Part shown: positions 7,160-14,219 of the stretch, piece by piece
Position numbering within the stretch: the stretch's first letter is position 1
Layout: every line of letters starts with the position of its first letter
Assembly: GCA_051439365.1 (NCBI GenBank)
Contig: JBFRWC010000197.1
Span: forward strand, 1-31,504
From: JAAHGY01 sp051439365
Lineage (GTDB): Bacteria; Cyanobacteriota; Cyanobacteriia; CAKZMO01
Direction: 5' to 3'
Length of the DNA stretch: 31,504 nucleotides
The notes under the pieces: model-generated
What the model was told of the DNA's origin: nothing
Seen by the model: the letters and a program-made list of their open reading frames with translations, nothing else
Database searches by the model: none
Translations under genes and position numbers: made by a program

Positions 7160-8977
7160 ACGACTTGCATCAGGAACCGCAATCCGAGGAAATGAGGGCA
7201 AATCAATACTGCGACGAGATATCCGCTGGGGCTGAGTGAGTGCCTGAGTCTCTGGGGTTGAGGTTGGACTTGACGGAGACGGAGAAGAATCATCGGTCGT
7301 GACGACTTGAGGGATTTCTCGTGATAGCACCTGTGCCTGTGCCTCCGTCACTCCGACTTCTGCCCAATCATCCTGGTCATCATCCAATTGGAGCGATCCC
7401 ACGGGAACATCAGTGCTGCTTTTGGCTGATGACCGCTTAGCCTCTACCTCAGTTCCAGCCTTGGCAGGCAGGTTGAGGCCATCTGCCGCAGATAAATCAA
7501 TGAGATCCACAAGGCTTTGCCACAGTTTTTCATCCGTGGTGTCGGCTGCATCAAGACCTTGAAGTTCTGGCGCTAGGGGCGGCATTTGATCGAGCACCTG
7601 ATCGGACACTGTTGATGGGATAGGGATTGCTCCCTCGCCTTTCTCCGATTTCTCCTGCCTTTCAAAGTTGGCCACGCCTGCATCCTGGTTTTTGGATGTC
7701 TCTTCAGCTAAGGAAACCGTGTTCTGAGTTCCGTCTTCTGCCGTTGTCATGTCCTGGAGTGAGAGCGTCGGTGAGGGAAAGGGTTCCAGCATGGTCTCGT
7801 CTGATGTCGTCTCCCCTACGGTAGTCTCGGTGGATGTTGCCTCCCCTGATAAAGCTGAATCGGCTGATCCAAAGTTAGGCATTGCCAACGACTGATGACC
7901 CAGAGGAGGAGACGTGACCTTTCCATAAGCCAAATTTAACAGTGTGGATTGAAACCGAGGCTTGGGAAAATTTTGGAATACTGCAGGTGTCCGAGTAGAA
8001 CGATGCCCTAGGTGGTTGGGGGTTCCCCCATGATGCAGCCGTTCTTGGGGAAGGAGTGGATAGGGCTGCTCTGAGGCTTGAGCCGATGTTTCACCCTCTG
8101 GTTTCGGGTCATCTGTGGGATTTAGTAGGGTCTGGGGAGAAGTCTGCCCCTCCTCCCCTTGGCCCTTAGCCCAAGATTGAATTTGTTGCACCTTGGGAAA
8201 TAAGGGTTGAACAAACCAGTTAATCTCATCTGCCTGGGGATTAGCTGATTGGGGTTGGGGCGAAGGGTCTACTTCAGGTGGGGCCTCCACTTTCATTCCT
8301 TCTGGCGCTAGAGTAAAGTCACTGTTTTCATCCAAATAGTTGTAGCTGGGCGGTGGCACTTCCAAACACTTTTCTAGAGCCGCTTTGAATTGTAAAGTAT
8401 ACTGCTGCTGACGCTGAAGGCGCAGCCGTAAGTCTCGACAGTCTTCCTCCAACTGATTGAGGCGGCAGGTGCGATCGCCATATCGCTGTTGCAATTCTTG
8501 ATTTTCTGCTTCCAACTGGGCAATGTGAGCCTGACTGTCTTCTAGTTGCATTGACAAGGACTCAATCCGGATATTTTGGCGTTGGTTAGCCTGTTGGCTA
8601 AATTCCAGGTGGTTGAGCAATTGGGCCACCTGTTCTTGAGGGGTCTCATCTGTCGCCTCATTTCTCATCTCACCCTGATTCAGGGCGATCGCATCAGGTG
8701 GGGTCTCTTGGGTCTGCTTCAAATGTTGCCGATATTGGGCCAGTTCATCATCCAGGACAGAAATACGACTCAAAAGTTCATGGTTTTGTTGATTTAGCTC
8801 TTGCACCAGATTCGCCAGAGCTTCGACATTGTTGTTGGGATGATGACCTGAGGCTCCCTCAGCCGTAGGGTCGTAAAATGATTGCCGCTGAAGTGCGTCA
8901 GCACTAACAATACTCGGAAAATCTGGCCTTGATGATGAGGCTGAATGATTGTTCAGTGGCCCCTGTGCTTCGCTCAT
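7136..8977 (-). CDS. Large coiled-coil protein of unknown function
   Basis: 613 residues with no enzymatic motif recognised and no signal peptide or membrane segment. Residues 1-49 are polar and probably disordered. Two long coiled-coil stretches follow (about 50-91 and 114-205, rich in Gln, Leu and Glu), ending in QQQYTLQFKAALEKCLEVP. The remaining 400 residues are low-complexity, rich in Pro, Ser, Thr, Glu and Gln, with STETTVGETTSDET near the middle. A short basic C-terminus reads RRSIDLPSFPRI. The shape (N-terminal coiled coil, long disordered tail, short conserved end) suits a scaffold or cell-organisation protein, but that is inference. It is convergent with and overlaps the sulfotransferase gene. 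Confidence 0.72.
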   Translation of the reverse strand: MSEAQGPLNNHSASSSRPDFPSIVSADALQRQSFYDPTAEGASGHHPNNNVEALANLVQELNQQNHELLSRISVLDDELAQYRQHLKQTQETPPDAIALNQGEMRNEATDETPQEQVAQLLNHLEFSQQANQRQNIRIESLSMQLEDSQAHIAQLEAENQELQQRYGDRTCRLNQLEEDCRDLRLRLQRQQQYTLQFKAALEKCLEVPPPSYNYLDENSDFTLAPEGMKVEAPPEVDPSPQPQSANPQADEINWFVQPLFPKVQQIQSWAKGQGEEGQTSPQTLLNPTDDPKPEGETSAQASEQPYPLLPQERLHHGGTPNHLGHRSTRTPAVFQNFPKPRFQSTLLNLAYGKVTSPPLGHQSLAMPNFGSADSALSGEATSTETTVGETTSDETMLEPFPSPTLSLQDMTTAEDGTQNTVSLAEETSKNQDAGVANFERQEKSEKGEGAIPIPSTVSDQVLDQMPPLAPELQGLDAADTTDEKLWQSLVDLIDLSAADGLNLPAKAGTEVEAKRSSAKSSTDVPVGSLQLDDDQDDWAEVGVTEAQAQVLSREIPQVVTTDDSSPSPSSPTSTPETQALTQPQRISRRSIDLPSFPRIAVPDASRSSNSTGT

Positions 8978-9347
8978 GTTTACCCCACCGTCGTAATAAA
9001 ACTAACTGCCAATTTTTGCTACTGCCACGACACCCATCTAAGAAACTAAATTGGAGAGAATAGCATTAATTTAGTATCCCGCTTTGCAAAATTAAGATAT
9101 CGCAGGGATTGAGTCACATGCAAGGAATAGCAAAATTACTACATCCATTGGGACTCCACCGCTTTGCAATCTGTTATTTCGCTGGTAGAAAAAGTGGCTC
9201 CGATGGGGATTTTGTTGCCGTTTTCGTCAATGGGGCAATCGCTGTGAGGTGAACCGCTTGGCTAATTCACTAGATTCTAAGTGGGCAGTGGAGAGGGACC
9301 AATGTTAGGCTCGTGATGACAGGTTCACTCGTCACAGGAACAGAACA
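8978..9347. other. Intergenic region between coiled-coil and DUF4126 genes
   Basis: 370 bases between divergent genes; it should hold both promoters. The only sizeable frame is 9118-9252 on the + strand (44 codons), which has no recognisable motif and no ribosome binding site. I see no RNA gene or clear operator. Confidence 0.5.
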
Positions 9348-9953
9348 ATGGAAGTATTATTAGGCTTGATGGTTGGCGTAGGGCTGAGCGCGGCCTGCGG
9401 ATTTCGCCTTGTGGTCCCGTTTCTGATGATGAGTGTGGCCTCCCTATCGGGCCATCTTACCCTAGCGCCCGACATGGATTGGATTGGCTCCTACCCTGCC
9501 TTGATTATCTTTAGTGTGGCTACTGTGCTGGAAATTCTGGTGTACTTTGTGCCCTGGCTTGATGATGTCATGAGCGCGATCGCCATCCCTGTCTCCATTG
9601 TTGCTGGAACGGTGATCACCGCCTCTTTTGTGACCGATATCAGTCCCCTGCTACGGTGGAGCTTGGCGGCGATCGCTGGCGGCACTGTGGCCGGATCAAC
9701 CGAAGTGCTCACCACCGGACTTCGGTTCGCCTCCACTGCCACCACTGCTGGCCTTGGCAACGGACTCATCTCCATTGGGGAACTCCTCAGTTCTACCCTC
9801 TTGGCGCTGCTTAGCCTGCTCACACCCTGGATTGCCCTAGTCCTAGTTGTGTTTTTCCTATCCTGGAGTCTCAGAAACACCACCCGCTTACTCAAGCGCT
9901 TCAAACGTCGCCAAGCCAGGGCGAACCACGACCATCTCCACAGTCTGCACTAA
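9348..9953 (+). CDS. DUF4126 membrane protein
   Basis: Integral membrane protein of 201 residues. The N-terminus LLGLMVGVGLSAACGFRLVVPFLMM is the typical DUF4126 opening. The rest consists of about five hydrophobic segments with Gly/Ala/Thr-rich loops (GGTVAGSTEVLTTGLRF near 116-132). A basic tail ends in His-rich HDHLHSLH. The function of the family is unknown to me. AGGAACAGAACA precedes the ATG. A 14-bp duplication covers the last codons and the stop. It converges on the response-regulator gene. Confidence 0.78.
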   Translation: MEVLLGLMVGVGLSAACGFRLVVPFLMMSVASLSGHLTLAPDMDWIGSYPALIIFSVATVLEILVYFVPWLDDVMSAIAIPVSIVAGTVITASFVTDISPLLRWSLAAIAGGTVAGSTEVLTTGLRFASTATTAGLGNGLISIGELLSSTLLALLSLLTPWIALVLVVFFLSWSLRNTTRLLKRFKRRQARANHDHLHSLH

Positions 9954-9967
9954 ACAGTCTGCACTAA
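9940..9967. repeat. 14-bp tandem duplication across a stop codon
   Basis: acagtctgcactaa occurs twice head to tail. The first copy contains the final codons and TAA stop of the DUF4126 gene; the second repeats the same end sequence directly after it. Confidence 0.9.
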
Positions 9968-10026
9968 ACAGGCCCCCTTGAATAGCATCGTCATCATTGA
10001 GCCACCTGTTGCCATCTATTAAGGCC

Positions 10027-10048
10027 CTGCTGATCTTGCCCTCAGCAG
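10027..10048. terminator. Hairpin between convergent DUF4126 and response-regulator genes
   Basis: ctgctga and tcagcag form a perfect seven-pair stem around an eight-base loop in the 133-base convergent gap. It could end transcripts from both sides. There are no T-runs, so confidence is low. Confidence 0.35.
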
Positions 10049-10086
10049 AGGTTCCAGGCAGACTACCACTAGGCAAAGGTTTAGAC

Positions 10087-10740
10087 TCAGCTTAAGCTAT
10101 TTTCCATTGACCAACGGGCTAACTCAGTCCGGTTGTGTAATCCTGTTTTACCCAGCATATTACTCACATGGCTTTCAATCGTACGTTGACTGACATTGAG
10201 TTCCTCCGCAATTTCCCGATTCGCCATCCCACGGGCCACAAACCCCACCACTTTCAGCTCGGTTGGAGTCAACACCACATCAAACGGAACCTGAATCTTT
10301 GATCCTTGATTAGCAGGAGCCTTGGAGGTTGAATTGGCCATCAAACGGGCAGCTGCACGCAACGCTGATTCCACTTGAGCCACTAACTCCTCTGGCTCAA
10401 ACGGCTTAACCATGTAGTAATCAGCCCCCGTACTCAGCCCCTTCACTCGGTCTTGACTCTGGCCTTTTGCTGAGAGGAAGAGGACGGGAATACTATTGAT
10501 GCGCTCATCTTTCCGAACATGTTCCACGAGGGAATAGCCATCCATCTCAGGCATCATCACATCGCAAATAATCATGTCTGGAGTATCATGCTCCAACATT
10601 TCCAGTGCTTCGCGACCGTTTTCAGCTGTCATCACTTCATAGCCGCGAAACTCCAGATAATCCTTCACTAACAGGATCAAATTGGGGTCATCGTCGATTA
10701 AAAGAAGCCGTTTGCTGTCACTCGAACTTTTGTCCTTCAT
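10087..10740 (-). CDS. Response regulator, NarL/FixJ type (receiver + LuxR helix-turn-helix)
   Basis: Two-domain transcription factor of 217 residues. The receiver domain occupies about 11-126: acidic cluster D16-D18, phospho-acceptor D60 in MIICDVMMPEMDG, and K112 in VKPF. A short linker leads to the LuxR/GerE DNA-binding domain at about 154-210 (LTPTELKVVGFVARGMANRE, then EELNVSQRTIESHVSNML). No sensor kinase gene lies in the window, so it is an orphan here. The order and length match cyanobacterial Ycf29-like regulators, but I would not fix the name. The target genes are unknown. The ATG has no clear ribosome binding site. Confidence 0.88.
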   Translation of the reverse strand: MKDKSSSDSKRLLLIDDDPNLILLVKDYLEFRGYEVMTAENGREALEMLEHDTPDMIICDVMMPEMDGYSLVEHVRKDERINSIPVLFLSAKGQSQDRVKGLSTGADYYMVKPFEPEELVAQVESALRAAARLMANSTSKAPANQGSKIQVPFDVVLTPTELKVVGFVARGMANREIAEELNVSQRTIESHVSNMLGKTGLHNRTELARWSMENSLS

Positions 10741-11098
10741 GCTGTCGACTACGAAAGTATGTACAAATCAACAATCCAAACCATTGCACAGATGGGGGAA
10801 AACACAAGCGCTTTCATCAAAGTAGCTTGGAGGCCCAATGGAGAGGCATCTAGATAATTTGACTGGTCTTATCCCTAATCCTACTGAATTTAGCCCAATT
10901 TGCTACTAATTATTCACATTATTCACAAATCTGAGTAATTTATGATTGAAGCAACCTTCGCTCTCAATTACCCCAAACTTAAACGAGGTCTAAAGTGAAG
11001 TGTATTGGGGTGACTTCCAGGCAGAATAGGGGCGATCGCCTCATGGAGTCCCTGATTCTGTATCCCTTTCCACTAAGGTGGTTGGCAGGTGTACCGAT

Positions 11099-11113
11099 TT
11101 GTACGTCGTACAA
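11099..11113. promoter_or_regulatory. 15-bp perfect palindrome, operator-like
   Basis: ttgtacg-t-cgtacaa is a perfect inverted repeat with one central base, about 360 bases upstream of the response-regulator start and 370 bases from the tRNA. It looks like a dimer binding site. The regulator and regulated gene are unknown. Confidence 0.3.
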
Positions 11114-11201
11114 TGGGAAACTGACGAATTAAAAAATTCAGAATCTCATTCAAATTTAGCTACGTTTACGTTGTCTTACGGGTCAGTATGCCCAAAGTGA
11201 A

Positions 11202-11261
11202 ATCAGCGATCGCACTTACGTAGCATAAGTACACAATCCTCGCTGTCCCCCGATCGCTGAT
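11202..11261. other. Nested inverted repeat, possible structured RNA or cruciform
   Basis: Outer arms atcagcgatcg (11202-11212) and cgatcgctgat (11251-11261) are perfect complements. Inside lies a second pair, ACTTA/TAAGT (11214-11218 and 11226-11230). The outer arms use the common GCGATCGC octamer, so part of the pairing could arise by chance from HIP1 abundance. Confidence 0.35.
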
Positions 11262-11371
11262 CCCCAAGCATTATTTCCCAGGCCCCGCACACTCTATTGA
11301 CTAGACACCGCGTCCTAATTACGCAGCGACCCTGTGCATTATCATGCAGTGTTCTTGAGCAGCTACACTAA

Positions 11372-11446
11372 GCATTTCGGCTTTCGGCATTTCGGCTTTC
11401 GGCATTTCGGCTTTCGGCATTTCGGCTTTCGGTATCTTGGCCTGAG
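11372..11446. repeat. 15-bp tandem array downstream of tRNA-Val
   Basis: gcatttcggctttcg is repeated four times without error (11372-11431), followed by one diverged copy. It lies 33 bases beyond the 3' end of tRNA-Val, so it may be transcribed in the tRNA trailer. Confidence 0.92.
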
Positions 11447-11479
11447 GTATATCATCACATATCTGGCCTTTTCAACAAT

Positions 11480-11551
<72 letters not shown>

Positions 11552-11601
11552 AAACAACGTTGTATTGTTGTGTTAGTTACGTCTTAACTACGCAGTTACT
11601 T

Positions 11602-11630
11602 ATAGTAGCAGAGGGGCGAATGCTTGGCAA
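11602..11630 (-). promoter_or_regulatory. Probable sigma-70-type promoter of tRNA-Val
   Basis: On the minus strand, TTGCCA (11625-11630) and TACTAT (11602-11607) are separated by 17 bases. The -10 box lies about 50 bases before the mature tRNA end, giving a short leader removed by RNase P. Confidence 0.5.
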
Positions 11631-11741
11631 GTGCCCATTCCGTTCCGATGCCTTGCCTCCCTGAACGTGGATTCATTACATGCTCGGAAGCGCCTCAAAC
11701 CTTTGCCCCCAAACCTGTCAACCCACTCAATCCTGTGACTT

Positions 11742-12296
11742 ATGCCTGCTGGTCGGATTCACGATCGCATCACCCTCTGGTGCTTACCTGGAGTTGTAGG
11801 GGCCAGCCTCCTCCGTACAGGCAACACGACATTAACTCTAGCTGTGGCCACAGGCTTCCTGTTGGGGGGCCTTCTCCTTGGCCCGGATTTAGATACCCGC
11901 TCCATCCACTACAAACGTTGGGGGGGGCTCCGTTGGATTTGGCTCCCCTATCGCCATTACATTCGCCATCGATCGCCGTTGTCCCACGGTCCCGTGTTGG
12001 GCACAATGGTGCGGGTGTGTTATCTCCTCGGATGGTTATTAGTATTCGGCTGTGTGGGAGTGGCTGTCAGCAATGAGATCTTACAACTAGGGTGGACCTG
12101 GAACCAGGTAGGCGATCGCATTCACACCCTCATCACCCACCACTGGCCAGCCTGGGTTGCCCTCACCGTTGGTCTGGAACTGGGAGCGATCAGCCACATT
12201 GTGGCCGATTGGGGACTATCCACCTACAAACGCATTCGGAAGCGGGGCAGGAAACCCCAAAAAGGGAAGCCTCGCAAACGCAAGCATAAACGCTAA
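11742..12296 (+). CDS. DUF2227 putative metal-binding membrane protein
   Basis: 184 residues. It opens MPAGRIHDRITLWCLPGVVG, the typical DUF2227 start, with conserved His7-Asp8. GPDLD (47-51) and HRSPLSHG (76-83) follow; SHIVADW (151-157) gives another His-x3-Asp pair. These His/Asp residues resemble the metal site of membrane-bound hydrolases. Hydrophobic segments lie at about 15-46, 87-112 and 137-155, and the C-terminus is strongly basic (KRIRKRGRKP onward). The ATG lacks a clear ribosome binding site, but the family start matches. The CobW-type metal GTPase follows 126 bases later on the same strand, so a metal-related link is possible but unproven. Confidence 0.82.
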   Translation: MPAGRIHDRITLWCLPGVVGASLLRTGNTTLTLAVATGFLLGGLLLGPDLDTRSIHYKRWGGLRWIWLPYRHYIRHRSPLSHGPVLGTMVRVCYLLGWLLVFGCVGVAVSNEILQLGWTWNQVGDRIHTLITHHWPAWVALTVGLELGAISHIVADWGLSTYKRIRKRGRKPQKGKPRKRKHKR

Positions 12297-12382
12297 CAGG
12301 TCTACAGAAATCCCAACAAGATGGCCAACGAGCATGGATCTTAATAAAGACTTAAGCTCCATCCACCTGTAGAGCAAATCGC

Positions 12383-12388
12383 TACAAT
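12383..12388 (+). promoter_or_regulatory. Possible -10 box of the cobW-like gene
   Basis: TACAAT matches the -10 consensus closely and overlaps the upstream in-frame ATG at 12387, which supports initiation at the later ATG at 12423. No good -35 box lies 17 bases upstream. I found no clear Zur-type palindrome. Confidence 0.3.
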
Positions 12389-12422
12389 GAGATCGTTCAA
12401 AATTAGTGATTCGGTAGGAACA

Positions 12423-13655
12423 ATGACAGCAGCCATCCCCTCTCCTCAAGCGCAGCCCTCTGACATGGATGACCACAAGCGCGGATTGCCCGTCACCATT
12501 ATTACGGGGTTTCTCGGCAGTGGCAAAACCACCCTGCTCAATCATATTTTGACCAACCAAGATGGGCTGAAAACAGCGGTATTGGTGAACGAATTTGGCG
12601 AAATTGGCATTGACAATGACCTGCTAGTTGCCACCGGAGACGACATGGTGGAATTGAGCAATGGCTGTATCTGTTGCACTATCAATAATGACCTAATGGA
12701 CGCAGTTTATCGCGTCCTAGAACGTAACGACAAGGTCGATTATCTCGTCGTCGAAACGACAGGGTTGGCCGATCCCCTACCCGTTGCCCTCACCTTCTTG
12801 GGCACAGAATTGCGGGATATGACTCGGTTGGATTCCATCGTCACGGTGGTGGATGCCGAAAACTATAGCTTGGATCTGTTCAATAGCTCTGCTGCTCAAA
12901 GCCAAATTGCCTATGGCGATATTATCCTGCTTAACAAGGTGGATTTGGTAACAGCAGAAAAGTTGGACTATCTGGAGTCCAGTATCAACCAGGTGAAAGA
13001 GGGGGCACGAATTATCCAGACCACCAATTCTGAGGTGCCGTTACCACTCATTTTGAGCGTGGGTCTGTTTGAGTCAGATCAGTACTTTGACGGCAGTGAT
13101 GGCCACGGTTCCCACGACCATCAGGCCCACGACCATGATGCCCACGGCCACGACCACAACCATCACGAGCATGGCCACGGTTCCCACGACCATGATGCCC
13201 ACGGCCACGATCACAGCCATCATGAGCATAGCCACGACCATCATGACCATCACGACCATCACGGTCATGGCCATGCCCACGACCATGACCATGATGTCGA
13301 AAGTTGGACTGATCCCGACTGTGGCCATGATCATCACGATCATGACCACCATCACCATTCCCATCACCTAGAAGAAGACGGGTTTACCTCTATTTCCTTC
13401 CAAAGTGACAAGCCGCTGTCGCTTCGGAAATTTCAGCATTTCCTCGACAACCAACTTCCCGGTAATGTGTTCCGGGCCAAGGGGATTCTCTGGTTTGAGG
13501 AAAGTCCCAAGCGTCACGTTTTTCACCTCAGCGGCAAGCGCTTTACCCTGGACGATGAAGAATGGAAAGGTGACCCCAAAAATCAGTTGGTGCTCATTGG
13601 TCAGGAGTTAGATCATGACGAACTTCGGGCCTACCTAGATGCCTGTGTTTGTTAG
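12423..13655 (+). CDS. CobW/COG0523 metal-chaperone GTPase with histidine-rich insert
   Basis: G3E-family GTPase of 410 residues, thought to deliver zinc or another divalent metal to client proteins. Walker A is GFLGSGKT (29-36). The metal-binding GCICC motif is at 81-85, ETTGLADP at 111-118, and the guanine-specificity motif NKVD at 171-174. Residues 228-315 are a histidine/aspartate-rich insert with dozens of His, followed by the CobW C-terminal domain (about 320-405). I start at 12423, which has TAGGA just upstream, rather than 12387, which overlaps a likely -10 box. Histidine-rich COG0523 proteins are usually linked to zinc or cobalt/nickel handling. The chain ends with Cys-Val-Cys, a possible extra metal site. 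Confidence 0.9.
   Translation: MTAAIPSPQAQPSDMDDHKRGLPVTIITGFLGSGKTTLLNHILTNQDGLKTAVLVNEFGEIGIDNDLLVATGDDMVELSNGCICCTINNDLMDAVYRVLERNDKVDYLVVETTGLADPLPVALTFLGTELRDMTRLDSIVTVVDAENYSLDLFNSSAAQSQIAYGDIILLNKVDLVTAEKLDYLESSINQVKEGARIIQTTNSEVPLPLILSVGLFESDQYFDGSDGHGSHDHQAHDHDAHGHDHNHHEHGHGSHDHDAHGHDHSHHEHSHDHHDHHDHHGHGHAHDHDHDVESWTDPDCGHDHHDHDHHHHSHHLEEDGFTSISFQSDKPLSLRKFQHFLDNQLPGNVFRAKGILWFEESPKRHVFHLSGKRFTLDDEEWKGDPKNQLVLIGQELDHDELRAYLDACVC
13104..13367. repeat. His-coding repetitive segment inside the cobW-like gene
   Basis: Degenerate repeat of ccacgaccatgatgccca-type units. One longer unit of about 60 bases (encoding HDHDAHGHDHNHHEHGHGS) is duplicated with few changes around 13126-13240. Such regions change length easily by slippage. 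The long open frames on both strands here are shadows. Confidence 0.75.
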
Positions 13656-13706
13656 ATTAAGACTTTTCGCTCCAGGGCACCAGTCATGGAGCGCAGGGAT
13701 GACTTA

Positions 13707-13739
13707 AGAACCCCGGCTTTTTAAAGAAGCCGGGGTTCT
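13707..13739. repeat. Dispersed palindromic repeat, copy 1 (also transcript-end hairpin)
   Basis: agaaccccggcttttt and agaagccggggttct form a nearly perfect 14-15 pair hairpin with a tiny loop, 52 bases after the cobW-like stop. A second copy is at 16095-16127. Similar AGAACCCCGG palindromes are, from memory, common between genes in many cyanobacterial genomes. It may act as a bidirectional terminator. Confidence 0.75.
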
Positions 13740-13770
13740 GGGACAAAGGGGGCCGTAGAAGGGGAAGTGG

Positions 13771-14130
13771 TTAGCTAGTTTGAAGGGACTGCTGGCCGGA
13801 CATAGTTGCGGTTGTGGTTTTGGCTTGGCTCGTTTCGGGTTCAACTGCGGTCACTTCGATATGATTGAGCAACGTCGTGACAAATGCAAAGAGCAAGAAC
13901 GGCAGGGAAAGAACTAAAATCAATGCCACCGTCGCAAAGCCATACAGGGGACGATTTGCACCCATTAAGGCCACCGCAGCGGCTAGGCTAATAAAGATCA
14001 CGCCCAGCCAAATGATGATTTGGCCATAAATATCTCCAAAGGTGAGCGTACATTTAACCCGATACTGTTCTAGATTTTTCATCATTGCGATCGCCATTCC
14101 TTTTCGTTGCAGATGTTCAAAAAGATTCAC
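13771..14130 (-). CDS. Small membrane protein of unknown function
   Basis: 119 residues; I do not recognise the family. Residues 1-35 are hydrophilic. Two hydrophobic helices follow at about 36-57 (GQIIIWLGVIFISLAAAVAL) and 63-88, and then a Thr/Ser/Gln-rich tail. Internal ATG codons at residues 12, 16 and 17 are alternative starts. It lies 89 bases downstream of the large membrane protein on the same strand and may be co-transcribed with it. The two genes are bracketed by copies of one palindromic repeat. Confidence 0.6.
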   Translation of the reverse strand: MNLFEHLQRKGMAIAMMKNLEQYRVKCTLTFGDIYGQIIIWLGVIFISLAAAVALMGANRPLYGFATVALILVLSLPFLLFAFVTTLLNHIEVTAVEPETSQAKTTTATMSGQQSLQTS

Positions 14131-14219
14131 TGTTAGTGATATTTAGCCTAACGGCAAACGCTGAGAAATCGTCATTCTCGTCAATCTTTTTAGACTCTCG
14201 CAATATAACTTGATTAAGT

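Larger units (their letters stand above)
10741..11371. other. Long intergenic region with palindromes, no gene found
   Basis: Over 600 bases upstream of the response regulator (its promoter is on the minus strand) up to the repeat beside tRNA-Val. All frames are short; a 17-codon frame at 10942 has no support. The region contains an AT-rich stretch around 10860-10935 and two inverted repeats listed separately. A non-coding RNA is possible but not demonstrable from reading alone. Confidence 0.45.

Noticed and set aside
9118..9252. 44-codon + frame MQGIAKLLHPLGLHRF
   Set aside because: Short, no ribosome binding site, no known family; kept only as a remark on the gene-free region.
11372..11446. 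Possible CRISPR array
   Set aside because: Repeat is only 15 bp, direct head to tail with no spacers, and no cas gene is near.
11624..12076. 150-residue + frame overlapping the DUF2227 gene
   Set aside because: No recognisable motif; the overlapping frame has a clear family match.
13069..13371. Long Met/Thr/Val-rich frames on both strands
   Set aside because: Shadow frames of the histidine-coding repeat in the CobW-like gene.
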